A program made the position numbers and the translations under genes. A stretch of 64,000 nt of DNA from Spongiactinospora sp. TRM90649 (lineage in GTDB: Bacteria; Actinomycetota; Actinomycetes; Streptosporangiales; Streptosporangiaceae). The number at the start of each line of letters is the position of its first letter. The first letter of the stretch is position 1. The DNA is taken from positions 1-64,000 of the forward strand of contig NZ_JARLTC010000009.1 of assembly GCF_029382225.1 (NCBI RefSeq), in the 5' to 3' direction. The notes under the pieces were generated by a model. It ran no database searches and was not told the DNA's origin. It worked only from the letters and a program-made list of their open reading frames with translations. This document shows, piece by piece, positions 1-8,872 of the stretch.

Positions 1-35
1 CCCCCCGAAGCGTTAAGGTGATCCACCTAAGTCGT

Positions 36-446
36 TTACCCATGGTGATCATTTCCACACTTAGAGTGATACCCCCGGACGTTCATGCCGTGATGTCGGT
101 GTTTGCCCGAGTAGTACGGCCGGTCGGCGGCGACACGGTCGATCGGGATGAGCGTGCCGTCCAGCACGACGAAGGCGTATCCAGCGCGCTTTGCCGTGCG
201 TAGCGCTTGGTCCAGGGTGGGCGAACGCTGCGCGAGCAGGGCCACGGCCTCATGAACGTAGCGCCAGGCGGTGGCCGCCCCGACGCCGAATCCTGCCGCG
301 ACCTCGGCGAATGTCTCACCCTTGCGCAGGTGGACCAGGACGAGCATGGCCTGCTGCCCGGGGTTGAGCCGGCGCCAGGTCGAACCGATCGAGGTTCGAT
401 GGCGGCGGATCACGCCGGCCAGGTAGGTCAGGGTCCGGCGTGACAA
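36..446 (-). pseudogene. Truncated IS5-type DDE transposase
   Basis: The first ~120 residues read like the N-terminal half of actinobacterial IS5-family transposases: a helix-turn-helix segment (AEVAAGFGVGAATAWRYV) followed by the start of the DDE catalytic domain (FVVLDGTLIPIDRVAADRPYYS, which holds the first catalytic Asp). Homology stops at HGMNV near position 85. The last ~13 residues are unrelated, and the second Asp and the Glu are missing. The protein cannot be an active transposase. No terminal inverted repeats could be identified. It marks the left edge of the catabolic island as a site of past insertion. Confidence 0.75.
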
Positions 447-624
447 GGGCAGCGCACCATGCGGGCATCGCGTTCCCGCAGTTCAGGGGCATATTTCCTC
501 GGTGGTGCCATAACTCCTCACCCTTCCAGGTATCGGAGCCTCCAACCAACTCGGGGTGGCCCAGGGCGCCTGTGCCCCGAGCGGAGAGCCTCGGGTGGCC
601 GGATTCAGGCGTCCGCAGGGTTGC

Positions 625-1770
625 TCAGGGGACGAGCTCGAAGATCGTTGCATTCGCCTGACCGCCGCCTTCGCACATCGTCTGAAGTCCGTAGCGAACT
701 CCGCGGTCAGCCATGTGGTGGATCAACGTTGTGGCGATGCGTGCGCCGGATCCACCGAGCGGGTGGCCGAGCGCGATTGCACCGCCGATTGGGTTGAGTG
801 CTGATTCGGGGACGTCGTACACGGCCTGCCAAGCGAGTGGCACCGAGGCGAATGCCTCGTTCACCTCGAATGCCCCGATCTCATCGATGCCCAGGCCGGC
901 CTTCGCCAGCGCTTTCGCGGTTGCCGGGATCGGTCCCGTCAGCATGATGTTCGGCTCGCTGCCCACCACGACCGCCGTGTGAACCCGCGCGAGAGGCTTC
1001 CATCCGTGTGCGCTCGCGATGTCCGAGGTGGTGATCAGCAGGGCAGCGGCCCCGTCACTGATCTGGGAGCTGTTGCCAGCGCTGACGACGCCGCCCTCGA
1101 GGAAAGGAGTCCGCAGGTTGGCCAGTATTTCGGCCGAGCAGTCCGGACGCACTCCCTCGTCGAGGCTCACGACTCCTTCGGGGGTCTCGATCCCCACGAT
1201 CTCCGCGTCGAAGGCTCCGGCGGCGGCGGCGCTCGCGGCTCGTCGGTGGGAACGCTCGGCGTAAGCATCGAGTTCGCCGCGACCCAACGACCACTCGCGG
1301 GCGATCTGCTCGGCGCCGAGGCCTTGGTTCGGCAGACCGTCCCCATAGCGCTTCGCGTACAGCTCCCCGAGCGGGGACTGATCGCCGACGGCCGACCCCA
1401 TGGGGACTCGTGACATCGACTCGACCCCGCCGGCCACGACGACGTCGTAGTGCCCGGCGATGACGCCCGCGGAGGCGAAGTGAACGGCCTGCTGGGACGA
1501 GCCACATTGACGGTCGACCGTGGTGCCGGGGACCGACTCCGGCCACCCCGCCGACAGCACCGACGTACGCGCGATGTCGAAGGTCTGTTCACCGACCTGG
1601 CTGACACAACCCCAGATCACGTCGTCCACCACCGCCGGGTCCAGCGACACGCGATCCGCGAGGGCCGCGAGCACTCGCGCGGACAAGTCAGCGGGATGGA
1701 CGCCCGAGAGCGCTCCTGCCCGCTTGCCGATGGGGGACCTGACAGCCGCCACGACGACAGCGTCTCGCAT
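625..1770 (-). CDS. Acetyl-CoA acetyltransferase / thiolase
   Basis: Thiolase of 381 aa, the normal family length. It should cleave a 3-ketoacyl-CoA with CoA at the end of a beta-oxidation round. The nucleophile is Cys89 (DRQCGSSQQA); the NEAFASV motif, the catalytic His of GHPLGGSG (about residue 336) and the second Cys in MCEGGG (about 366) are all present. The ATG at 1770 has AAGGAG upstream (gttcaaggagatttc). It is the last gene of a long minus-strand run that begins with the CoA-transferase at 10069 and is likely controlled by the operator at 10162. Substrate is not predictable; other thiolases of this type act in degradation of steroid or terpenoid acids. Confidence 0.9.
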   Translation of the reverse strand: MRDAVVVAAVRSPIGKRAGALSGVHPADLSARVLAALADRVSLDPAVVDDVIWGCVSQVGEQTFDIARTSVLSAGWPESVPGTTVDRQCGSSQQAVHFASAGVIAGHYDVVVAGGVESMSRVPMGSAVGDQSPLGELYAKRYGDGLPNQGLGAEQIAREWSLGRGELDAYAERSHRRAASAAAAGAFDAEIVGIETPEGVVSLDEGVRPDCSAEILANLRTPFLEGGVVSAGNSSQISDGAAALLITTSDIASAHGWKPLARVHTAVVVGSEPNIMLTGPIPATAKALAKAGLGIDEIGAFEVNEAFASVPLAWQAVYDVPESALNPIGGAIALGHPLGGSGARIATTLIHHMADRGVRYGLQTMCEGGGQANATIFELVP

Positions 1771-1830
1771 GAAATCTCCTTGAACTTACTTCGGCTTGTC
1801 GGCTTGTACGTTCGATTCAGCGGACCGGGC

Positions 1831-2772
1831 TCAGTCCTTGCGGAAGGGAAAGGCCCACGGACGGAGCGGCGCCCCGGTGGCGCCGCGCAGGCGCAGACAC
1901 GCTGCGAAGAATCCGAACTCGTACACCTCCGCCGCGGCGAGCGCCTCCAGATCGAGCACCTCGATCAGGGGCGCACCCGCCTCGGCGAGAAGATAGGTGT
2001 GCACCGGCGTGTAGTTGTCGGGGTCGGTCGACGGCCCCTGCTCGACGCACACGGTGTCGGAGCCGACGATCATCGCCCCCTTCTCGACGAGGTGCACCGC
2101 GGCGGCGCGGGTCAATCCGGGCGGGTTCTCACCCCACGCCGTGGCGTCGGGCCACGCCCGCATCCTGCCCGTCCGGGAGAGCACGACGTCACCGAGCTGG
2201 ATCTCGACGCCCTGCGTGGCGAGGCACTCGTCGACGTCCTCTGGGGTGATCCCGTACTGATCGGGGAGCATGTCGACACCGCGCAGGCCGGCGAAGTCGA
2301 GGAGGACGCCTCGAGCCACGATCGGCGGCATCTTGTCGGCGCCCGCGACTCGCCAGTGCCGGGTTCCGAGGTGCTCCCGCTCGGTGAAGTTGTTGTAGAT
2401 GCGCCCGTTGTAGCCGTAGTGATTGAGCGTGTCGATGTGGGTACCGGTGTGCGTGTACATCATCACCGTGTCGCCGGAGTAACTGATGTACTCGGTCATT
2501 TCCCGCGAGATGCCCGGGAGCTCGTCGACGACCGTACCGTGCGGCGTGTGCGTCATCCAGATTTGGTACGCTGGATCTCCGAGTAGCTGCCACGAGGGCA
2601 TCCCGATGAAGTAGTCCACGGACAGATCGAACATCTCGGTGGCATCGATGCGACTGATGACGGCGGCGCGGGATTCCGGGCTCATCAGGTTGAGGCGGCC
2701 GATCTCGTCCTCGGGCCCGTAGGGACTCGTGGCCACTTGGCGGTTGGCGCCGGATGCCGGGTTGTCGGACAT
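1831..2772 (-). CDS. Cyclase-family (kynurenine formamidase-like) metal hydrolase
   Basis: Protein of 313 aa in the cyclase / kynurenine formamidase superfamily. The family metal motif is visible as HTGTHIDTLNH, whose His/Asp residues bind divalent metal. Family members hydrolyse amides, lactones or ring C-C/C-N bonds. Within this CoA-ester operon a ring-opening or lactone hydrolysis step is a reasonable inference, not a demonstrated one. The ATG at 2772 is preferred because a strong AGGAGG lies six bases upstream; an earlier in-frame start would run through a repetitive, low-complexity leader. It sits between the thiolase (gap 60 bp) and the amidase. Confidence 0.8.
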   Translation of the reverse strand: MSDNPASGANRQVATSPYGPEDEIGRLNLMSPESRAAVISRIDATEMFDLSVDYFIGMPSWQLLGDPAYQIWMTHTPHGTVVDELPGISREMTEYISYSGDTVMMYTHTGTHIDTLNHYGYNGRIYNNFTEREHLGTRHWRVAGADKMPPIVARGVLLDFAGLRGVDMLPDQYGITPEDVDECLATQGVEIQLGDVVLSRTGRMRAWPDATAWGENPPGLTRAAAVHLVEKGAMIVGSDTVCVEQGPSTDPDNYTPVHTYLLAEAGAPLIEVLDLEALAAAEVYEFGFFAACLRLRGATGAPLRPWAFPFRKD

Positions 2773-2790
2773 GTGGGTTCCTCCTGGGGG

Positions 2791-2824
2791 GTTCGACTGG
2801 GGGGTTCGACTGGGGGGTTCGACT
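2791..2824. repeat. 13-bp tandem repeat, about 2.6 copies
   Basis: The unit gttcgactggggg is repeated starting at 2791, 2804 and 2817, directly upstream of the ribosome-binding site of the cyclase-family gene. It lies in the leader between the amidase stop and the cyclase start. No function can be assigned; it looks like slippage expansion. Confidence 0.7.
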
Positions 2825-2887
2825 GTGCGGGTGGACCGCGGTCGCCCCGTCGGCATGGGGCGGTCGTTGCGGCGGGGCGGAGATGGG

Positions 2888-4501
2888 CTAGTCCCCTGGC
2901 ATGGCCGGGGCCGCCAGATGGAAAGAGGTCAGCCGTTGGTACGCGTCAGCCACTCGCAGGACGGTGGCCTCGTCGAACGGCTTTCCGATGATTTGCATGG
3001 AGACGGGCATACCGACTCCGTCGAAGCCGATGGGAACGGCACATGCCGGGAGCCCGGTCAGGTTCCACTGTGACGTGAACGACGCGCTGGACCAGCGATC
3101 CATCATCATGGGATCGGTCTCCATGAGGAGCCGCGCTCCCGTCGGCATGGTCGGCATGATCAGCACGTCGCAGGCGCGCATCGCCTCGGACACCTCGCGG
3201 TCGAACGCGGCCGCGATCTTCTTCGCCTGGACGTAGTCCGCGCCGCCGTACAGCGCTCCTCGGGCGAGCAGTCCGCGCGCATAGCGCCCGTACGTGGCCC
3301 AGTGCGCCACCAGATCGTCCCGGTGATAGGCGAACGCCTCGCACAGCAGCACGATCTGGCACGCGATCCTCGCCATGTCGGCGTTGGGCAGGCTCACCTC
3401 CGCCACGCCGGCGCCCGCCTCTCGCAGTGCGGAGATGGCCGCGGTCACCCGCGTCCTGACCGGATCGGAGACGTTTCCGGTGTCGAAGAAGTAGCGCTTC
3501 GGCCAGCCGATCCGCAGGCCTTGCACAGAGCCGTCCAGCGCATCGAGATACCGCGGGACCGGCCACCGGGTCGAGCCGCTGTCGCTCGGGTCATGGTCGG
3601 CGATCACCTGAAACATCAGGGCGCAGTCCCACGCGGTGCGCGCGATGGGGCCGACGGTGTCGAGGCTCGGCGACAGCGGCACCGTCCCATTGGTCGAGAC
3701 GCGCCCGAGGCTCACCTTGAGGCCGGTCACGCCGTTGAGCGCGGAGGGATGCCTGATCGAGCCGGCGGTATCGGTGCCCAGTCCCCCCAGGGCCAGGCCG
3801 GAGGCGACCGCGATGGCCGTGCCAGAGCTCGATCCCCCGGCGTAGCGATCGGCGGCCCATGAATTGCGTGGCATCGGGAAACCGGTGGCGGGGTCGTTCA
3901 GTCCGAGAGCGAACTCGTTCGTCGTCGTCTTGCCGACAATGATCGCGCCGGCTTCCCGCAGGCGTGCCACGGCGGTCGCGTCGCCGTCGCTCCGCCACTG
4001 CCGGGGCGCGACCAGACTGTTCGCCCGTGTGGGTCCCTCGACCGTGGCGATGACGTCCTTGATCGCCAGCGGGATCCCGTGCAGCGGGCCTCGGTCCTGT
4101 CCGGCGGTCAGTTCGCGGTCCGCACGCTCAGCCGCCTGGAGGGCGGCGTCGCGGAATGTGCTGACGTACGCCCCGAGCCTCGCGTCGAGACGATCGATGC
4201 GCGTGAAGGCGTCGTTCGTGAGCTCGACCGCTGTCGTCGTCCCGTCGCGAAGCGAGGAGGCGGTGTTCTGGATCGTCGGGACGGTGGCCCGGGTACGGAT
4301 GGGATCAGCCGCGTCGGCCGACTTGAACGCCGATGGCGTCGAGGTGTCGCGCGCGATTCCGTCGGCGCCCGTCCGGTGCAGCTCGTCGGCCTGGTGCCGC
4401 AGCGTCTGGTAGTCGTGCGCGATGGAGGTGATCTCGTCGGCGCTCATCGTCAGGCCGACGACGTCGAACATGGTGCGCACCCGCCGCTCAGCCGATGTCA
4501 T
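2888..4501 (-). CDS. Amidase signature family hydrolase
   Basis: Amidase of about 537 aa with the Ser-cisSer-Lys triad: Lys in HGIPLAIKD, the Gly/Ser-rich YAGGSSSGTAIAVASG, and the nucleophilic Ser region GLGTDTAGSIRHPS. The family hydrolyses C-N amide bonds. The N-terminal ~75 residues form a helical extension before the signature domain. The start at 4501 is a choice: it avoids a deep overlap with the upstream dehydrogenase gene (which stops at 4545), but its ribosome-binding site is weak, and ATGs at 4471 and 4447 are alternatives. Co-directional with the catabolic operon; an amide or carbamate in the substrate would explain it. Confidence 0.8.
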   Translation of the reverse strand: MTSAERRVRTMFDVVGLTMSADEITSIAHDYQTLRHQADELHRTGADGIARDTSTPSAFKSADAADPIRTRATVPTIQNTASSLRDGTTTAVELTNDAFTRIDRLDARLGAYVSTFRDAALQAAERADRELTAGQDRGPLHGIPLAIKDVIATVEGPTRANSLVAPRQWRSDGDATAVARLREAGAIIVGKTTTNEFALGLNDPATGFPMPRNSWAADRYAGGSSSGTAIAVASGLALGGLGTDTAGSIRHPSALNGVTGLKVSLGRVSTNGTVPLSPSLDTVGPIARTAWDCALMFQVIADHDPSDSGSTRWPVPRYLDALDGSVQGLRIGWPKRYFFDTGNVSDPVRTRVTAAISALREAGAGVAEVSLPNADMARIACQIVLLCEAFAYHRDDLVAHWATYGRYARGLLARGALYGGADYVQAKKIAAAFDREVSEAMRACDVLIMPTMPTGARLLMETDPMMMDRWSSASFTSQWNLTGLPACAVPIGFDGVGMPVSMQIIGKPFDEATVLRVADAYQRLTSFHLAAPAMPGD

Positions 4502-4544
4502 CGCGCGACGGGTTCCCGGTGAAGGGACGAGCGGACGCCCGAGG

Positions 4545-5729
4545 TCATCGGTCGATCCAGCTCGTGTAGCGGCCCTTGAGCATGTCACGACTGATGATCA
4601 TCCGCTGGGTCTCGGTGGAGCCTTCACCGATCCTGCGGATCCGCAGCTCGCGGTACCAGCGTTCGAGCGGGAGGTCCTTCGAGACCCCGTATCCACCGTG
4701 GATCTGCATGGCGCGGTCGACCACTCGACCGGCCGCCTCCGTAGCGACGATCTTGGCGATCGCCACCTCGGTGCGGAACGGCCGGCCGCTGTCCGCTCGT
4801 TCGGCGGCGTCCAGCGTGATGGCCGCCGCGGCCCGGAGATCGATCTCGTTGTCGACGAGCATCCACTGGATCCCCTCGTGGTCCGCGAGCTTCGAGCCGA
4901 AGACCGAACGGATGCCGGCGTACTCGACGGCCATGCGGTGCGCCATCATCGCCACTCCCAGACAGCCGGCGGCGTAGGGGATGCGGTTCTTGGTCAGCCG
5001 TTCGTTGGCCATCGCGAACCCCTGGCCGACCTCCCCGAGGACCGCACCGGCCGGCACGCGCACATCCTCGAACACCAGCTCGGTCGGGTAGTGACCCGAG
5101 CGCAGGGTGTGGATCACGCGTCGCACGGTGAATCCGGGTGTGTCCGCGTCCACGATGAAACACGTGATGCCGTCGCGCCCGGACTCCTGGTCGCCGGTAC
5201 GCGCGAAGACCAGCCCGAAGTCGGCCGAGTCCGCACCGCTGATGAACGTCTTGTTGCCGTTGATGATCCAGTCCGAGCCGTCCCGCTTCGCGCGGGTCTG
5301 GATCGCCCGGGCCGGGTCGCTTCCTCCGGACGGTTCGGTGAGCGCGAAGAAGGACCTCTTCTCACCCCGCAGGATCGGGAACAGGTAGCGTTCCTTCTGC
5401 TCGTCGGTCGCCTCGTACAGCTGTGCCATGTCGGGCTGGCCGAAGGCGCTGTAGCACGGCGAGTACAGACCGGCCCGATGCTGCGACATCTCCATGGCCA
5501 GCAGCGTTCGCGTCACAGTGTCCGCGCCGACTCCGCCCAGTTCTTCCGGGACGTCGAGGTTGTACAGCCCCATCTGCTTCGTCTTGGCGACGAGACCGGC
5601 CAGGACCGACGGGCTCAGTTCGCTCTCGTCGGGATCGAGCTCGAATTCCAGCGGAATGATCTCGGTGCGGACGAAACGCCGGACGTTCTCGATCAGAGTC
5701 CGCTGCGTCTCGGTGATGGCGAATCCCAT
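4545..5729 (-). CDS. Acyl-CoA dehydrogenase
   Basis: Flavoprotein of 394 aa that should introduce an alpha,beta double bond into an acyl-CoA. It has the usual N-terminal, middle (FALTEPSGGSDPA) and C-terminal domains. Near the C-terminus MQIHGGYGVSK and RIGEGSTETQ are present; the Glu of GEGST occupies the place of the medium-chain catalytic base. It is therefore the most conventional of the six dehydrogenases in the window. The ATG at 5729 has a GGAGGAG ribosome-binding site. It is separated by 16 bp from the preceding small gene. Confidence 0.9.
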   Translation of the reverse strand: MGFAITETQRTLIENVRRFVRTEIIPLEFELDPDESELSPSVLAGLVAKTKQMGLYNLDVPEELGGVGADTVTRTLLAMEMSQHRAGLYSPCYSAFGQPDMAQLYEATDEQKERYLFPILRGEKRSFFALTEPSGGSDPARAIQTRAKRDGSDWIINGNKTFISGADSADFGLVFARTGDQESGRDGITCFIVDADTPGFTVRRVIHTLRSGHYPTELVFEDVRVPAGAVLGEVGQGFAMANERLTKNRIPYAAGCLGVAMMAHRMAVEYAGIRSVFGSKLADHEGIQWMLVDNEIDLRAAAAITLDAAERADSGRPFRTEVAIAKIVATEAAGRVVDRAMQIHGGYGVSKDLPLERWYRELRIRRIGEGSTETQRMIISRDMLKGRYTSWIDR

Positions 5730-5745
5730 GGTCGCTCCTCCAGTT

Positions 5746-6072
5746 CTAGTTCGATCGAATGCGTCCGGTCGGCGCATCGACGCCTACCAAGTTCCGGGGA
5801 ACCGCACCGAATTCATTGACGAATACCTGAACGACCTCGCGGTAACGCGAGAGGTACGCATTGGTCCTCTCGTACCGGAAGAACAGCCCCGACTGCTTGC
5901 CGCACCACTCGTCGAGTGCCCCTCGGAGGCCGAACAAACTGTTGCCGCCGGCGAAGTCGATGGCGATGACGCCGATTTCGTCGGCGATTTGGAAGACGCC
6001 GACGGAGGCGGGCACGAGTGCCACGTTCTCAGCCGTGAGCGGAGTCCAGGGCTTGGACATGGACACACTCAT
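5746..6072 (-). CDS. Small uncharacterised protein of the catabolic operon
   Basis: 108-aa soluble protein. Its start overlaps the stop of the AtuA-like gene as ATGA, so the two are probably translationally coupled. The sequence has a compact alpha/beta look ([27 protein letters not shown]), reminiscent of small GIY-YIG-like or DUF7508-type proteins, but no catalytic residues are recognised. Its fixed place between AtuA and an acyl-CoA dehydrogenase suggests an accessory role in the same pathway. Function unknown. Confidence 0.7.
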   Translation of the reverse strand: MSVSMSKPWTPLTAENVALVPASVGVFQIADEIGVIAIDFAGGNSLFGLRGALDEWCGKQSGLFFRYERTNAYLSRYREVVQVFVNEFGAVPRNLVGVDAPTGRIRSN

Positions 6073-7886
6073 CTCGTTCCCACCGCCTCGCGAGACTGAT
6101 CAATGGCCGCGTGCCCCTCATGCAGGAGTGCCCGCGGAATCTCTACGAATCGTGAACGCACGTATTCACCCAGCCCTTTGGCCTGCGGATCGGGACGCGT
6201 CGTCGCGGCGACTCCGTCGCCGAGCAGACCACGCACGACGAAGTTGACGGCCCGCAGGTTGGGCAGCTCGTACCGCTCGACGACCAGTTCGGCGGCCTCG
6301 GTGAGCAGACCGCGCAACCGGTCTTCGTCGAGGTAGTTCCGCAACCACTCGAACGCCTCGTCCGTACGTGCCCAGAGTCCGATGTTGGCGTCGCCGCCCT
6401 TGTCTCCGGATCGCGCGCCGGCCACCCAGCCCAGCGGTGCGAGGATGGTGTCGTCGTCCATCGCCTGCGGCACGCGCGGCGCGTCGCCGCGGCGCGCGTC
6501 CCGGCGCGCGGTGGGTGGGCGGGGCACCGGCAGTCGCCGTCCGTCCTGGAAGACGATCTCGGGGCGCAGGACGTCGACCGGCACGAGCGTCGGCCAGTAG
6601 ACCCCGTAGGCGCTGGCCGACCGTTCGGCCCGTTCGAGGTACATGCCGGGGTAGCTGGAGAGGCCGAACTCCGCGACGGCGTTGAAGAAGCGGCGCCCCA
6701 CCTTGTGCTCGTCGGCGTCCTTCACCGTGATCCGGAGGCGGGCCTCTGCCTGGACGTTCTCCGGCGCGTCGGGGACATCGGTGCGCAGCAGCCGGATATC
6801 GGTCTCCGCGAACGTGTCCGGCCCGCCGAGCCCGTCGATGACGAGAGAGCGGACGGCGTGGTCGGCTTTGGCCTCGATGTCCAGCCCGGTGAGGATGAAC
6901 GTCGCGCTGTTGCGGTAGCCACCTTGATAGTTGAGGCAGACCTTGGCGGTGTCGGGCGCGGGAAGGCCGCGAACGCCACTGACCCGCACGCGGTCGGTCC
7001 CGTCGCCGGACAGGTTGATGGTGTCGAATCGGGCGACGACGTCCGGGTTGAGATAGTCCGGCGCGCCGATCTCGTAGAGAACCTGCGCGGTGACCGTCTC
7101 GGCCGTCACCGCGCCACCCGTGCCCGCGTGTTTGGTGATCACGAACGAGCCGTCCAGCGCGATCTCGGCGATCGGGTAGCCCGGCCGTTCTCTGTTCGGC
7201 AACTCGGAGAAGAAGGAGAAGTTGCCGCCGGTGGCTTGGGGACCGCATTCGAGGATGTGCCCGGCGGCGACGGCGCCGGCCAGCCGGTCCCAGTCGTCGA
7301 GCCGCCAGTCGAACGCCCAGGCCGCCGGCCCGACCACCAGCGAGGCATCGGTCACCCGAGGACACACCACGATGTCGGCGCCGGCGCGCAGCGCCTCGGT
7401 GATGCCCCAGCCGCCCAGGTAGACGTTGGCGGTCACGGGCTCGACGTCAGCCTCGGCGAGGCTCTTCCCGGAACTGAGGTGTGCCAGGGGATGCCCCTGC
7501 CGCTGGAGCTCCGGAATGCGGTCGAGAATGTCGTCGCCTTCGATGTGGGCGATGCTGGGATGGAGTCCGAGTCGCGTGGCCAGGCGTCCGAGTTCGATCG
7601 CGAGCCCGCCGGGATTGAGCCCACCGGCGTTGGTGACGACCTTGATGTCACGGTCCAGGCAGGTGCCGAGCACCTGTTCCATCTGCGCCAGGAACGTCGT
7701 CGCGTAGCCACCACCCGGGTCGCGCCGCCGGCTCTTCCAGAGGATCATCATGGTCAGCTCGGCGAGGTAGTCGCCGGTCAGGACGTCGAGTGGGCCGCCC
7801 TCGACCATCTCACGGGCCGCAGCGAAACGATCTCCGTAGTATCCCGAACAGTTTCCGATCCGGAGGATGTCGCGTGTTGCCGACAT
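6069..7886 (-). CDS. AtuA-like acyclic terpene utilisation family protein
   Basis: About 605 aa, with the AtuA core (DUF1446) in the first ~450 residues: [40 protein letters not shown] and [21 protein letters not shown]. The last ~100 residues ([23 protein letters not shown]) are the AtuA-like C-terminal domain. AtuA is needed for citronellol/geraniol breakdown in Pseudomonas, but its reaction is unknown. The geranyl-CoA carboxylase subunits that accompany it there are absent here. ATG 7886 (AAAAGG upstream) is favoured over GTG 7892. Coupled downstream to the 108-aa gene by ATGA. Confidence 0.85.
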   Translation of the reverse strand: MSATRDILRIGNCSGYYGDRFAAAREMVEGGPLDVLTGDYLAELTMMILWKSRRRDPGGGYATTFLAQMEQVLGTCLDRDIKVVTNAGGLNPGGLAIELGRLATRLGLHPSIAHIEGDDILDRIPELQRQGHPLAHLSSGKSLAEADVEPVTANVYLGGWGITEALRAGADIVVCPRVTDASLVVGPAAWAFDWRLDDWDRLAGAVAAGHILECGPQATGGNFSFFSELPNRERPGYPIAEIALDGSFVITKHAGTGGAVTAETVTAQVLYEIGAPDYLNPDVVARFDTINLSGDGTDRVRVSGVRGLPAPDTAKVCLNYQGGYRNSATFILTGLDIEAKADHAVRSLVIDGLGGPDTFAETDIRLLRTDVPDAPENVQAEARLRITVKDADEHKVGRRFFNAVAEFGLSSYPGMYLERAERSASAYGVYWPTLVPVDVLRPEIVFQDGRRLPVPRPPTARRDARRGDAPRVPQAMDDDTILAPLGWVAGARSGDKGGDANIGLWARTDEAFEWLRNYLDEDRLRGLLTEAAELVVERYELPNLRAVNFVVRGLLGDGVAATTRPDPQAKGLGEYVRSRFVEIPRALLHEGHAAIDQSREAVGTR

Positions 7887-7911
7887 GTTCACCTTTTCCG
7901 TCTATTCATGG

Positions 7912-8364
7912 TCACAGCGGCAATGCGATCGTGGCGGTCGCGAGGGCGCACACCGTGTTGTCGGATTCCCGGGTCTCGGTGAGGTTGAGGTGGACAAGCC
8001 CATGGCCTTCTTCGACCTGCTCGACACCCGTGACCTCACCGGCACAGACGAGAACATCGCCGGGAACCGCGTAACGCCGGACCGACACCCCCAGCCTGGT
8101 CAGCCGTCCGCCCGCGCCCATCCACTCCGTGCACAACGTCACCAGGAAGGCGCCGTGCAGATGAGACTGGACGAGGACGTCCGGATACCCCTCGTGCGCG
8201 GCGTAGTCGGGATCGAAGTGGATGCGATGGGTGTTCCAGGTCACCGCGCTGTACCTGAAAAGCTGCAGCCTGGTCGGAACATGGCGCGTTTCCGGCAACC
8301 GGTCACCGACGCGGACGGCGCCGAACCGGAGGTCTCGGCTGGTCGCAGTGCTCGAACCGCTCAT
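7912..8364 (-). CDS. MaoC-like (R)-hydratase subunit
   Basis: 150-aa single hot-dog protein. The segment YSAVTWNTHRIHFDPDYA carries the hydratase signature of the MaoC family (Asn/His/Asp around a central helix). It starts inside the stop codon of the adjacent MaoC-like gene (ATGA at 8361-8364), so the two are co-translated. Such pairs in actinobacteria often form a heteromeric enoyl-CoA hydratase able to take bulky substrates (the steroid side-chain ChsH1-ChsH2 enzyme is the known example). The complex is inferred from adjacency. Confidence 0.85.
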   Translation of the reverse strand: MSGSSTATSRDLRFGAVRVGDRLPETRHVPTRLQLFRYSAVTWNTHRIHFDPDYAAHEGYPDVLVQSHLHGAFLVTLCTEWMGAGGRLTRLGVSVRRYAVPGDVLVCAGEVTGVEQVEEGHGLVHLNLTETRESDNTVCALATATIALPL

Positions 8365-8864
8365 CGGAGCAAAACCTTCCGTGTCGAGGTCACCAAGGGG
8401 AGTCCGTCGTCGTCGACGAATTCATGCCGGTAGCGAACGACGATGAACTGGCCGTTTCGCCCGTGCAGCAGTTCGGCGTCGATCATCGTCGATCGCTCCA
8501 CAACGCTCGTACCGGCCGTGATGGGTGCGTGGAACTCCATGTCCTCACCGCCGCCCATCACCCGTACGCCGCTGGTGGGGATGCCCTCCAGTTGCAGTGT
8601 CTTCGGCGTGCCGTCGGCGCGGAGATCATCAGCGGCGGGGCCTTCGTCCCAGCAGGTGATCGCCGTCACCAGGTTGGGCGGCGCCACGATGTCCGCGTAT
8701 CCGCGGCTGCGGGCGAATGTGGTATCGAAGTACAAGGGGTTCGACTCGCCGATGGCGCGGGCGTAGCGCCGGATCATCAGGGCGGTGATCGGCCCGAGCG
8801 AGTGGGTGGTTTCGGAGCCGATCTTGATTCGGATCGAGTCGAGCAGCGTCTCGTCAACGGGCAT
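8361..8864 (-). CDS. MaoC-like hydratase, N-terminal-type subunit
   Basis: 167-aa hot-dog protein of the FAS1-dehydratase/MaoC N-terminal type (IRRYARAIGESNPLYFDTTFARSRGYADIVAPP). It probably pairs with the hydratase encoded immediately downstream, with which it overlaps by 4 bp. The ATG at 8864 has AGGAG at the right spacing. It lies 8 bp downstream of the CoA-transferase gene. Expected role: hydration of the enoyl-CoA made by the acyl-CoA dehydrogenases. Confidence 0.85.
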   Translation of the reverse strand: MPVDETLLDSIRIKIGSETTHSLGPITALMIRRYARAIGESNPLYFDTTFARSRGYADIVAPPNLVTAITCWDEGPAADDLRADGTPKTLQLEGIPTSGVRVMGGGEDMEFHAPITAGTSVVERSTMIDAELLHGRNGQFIVVRYRHEFVDDDGLPLVTSTRKVLLR

Positions 8865-8872
8865 GGATTCTC

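Noticed and set aside
6069..7886. Reading the island as the citronellol/geraniol (Atu/Liu) pathway because of AtuA
   Set aside because: No biotin-dependent acyl-CoA carboxylase subunits, no HMG-CoA-type lyase and no citronellol dehydrogenase are present.
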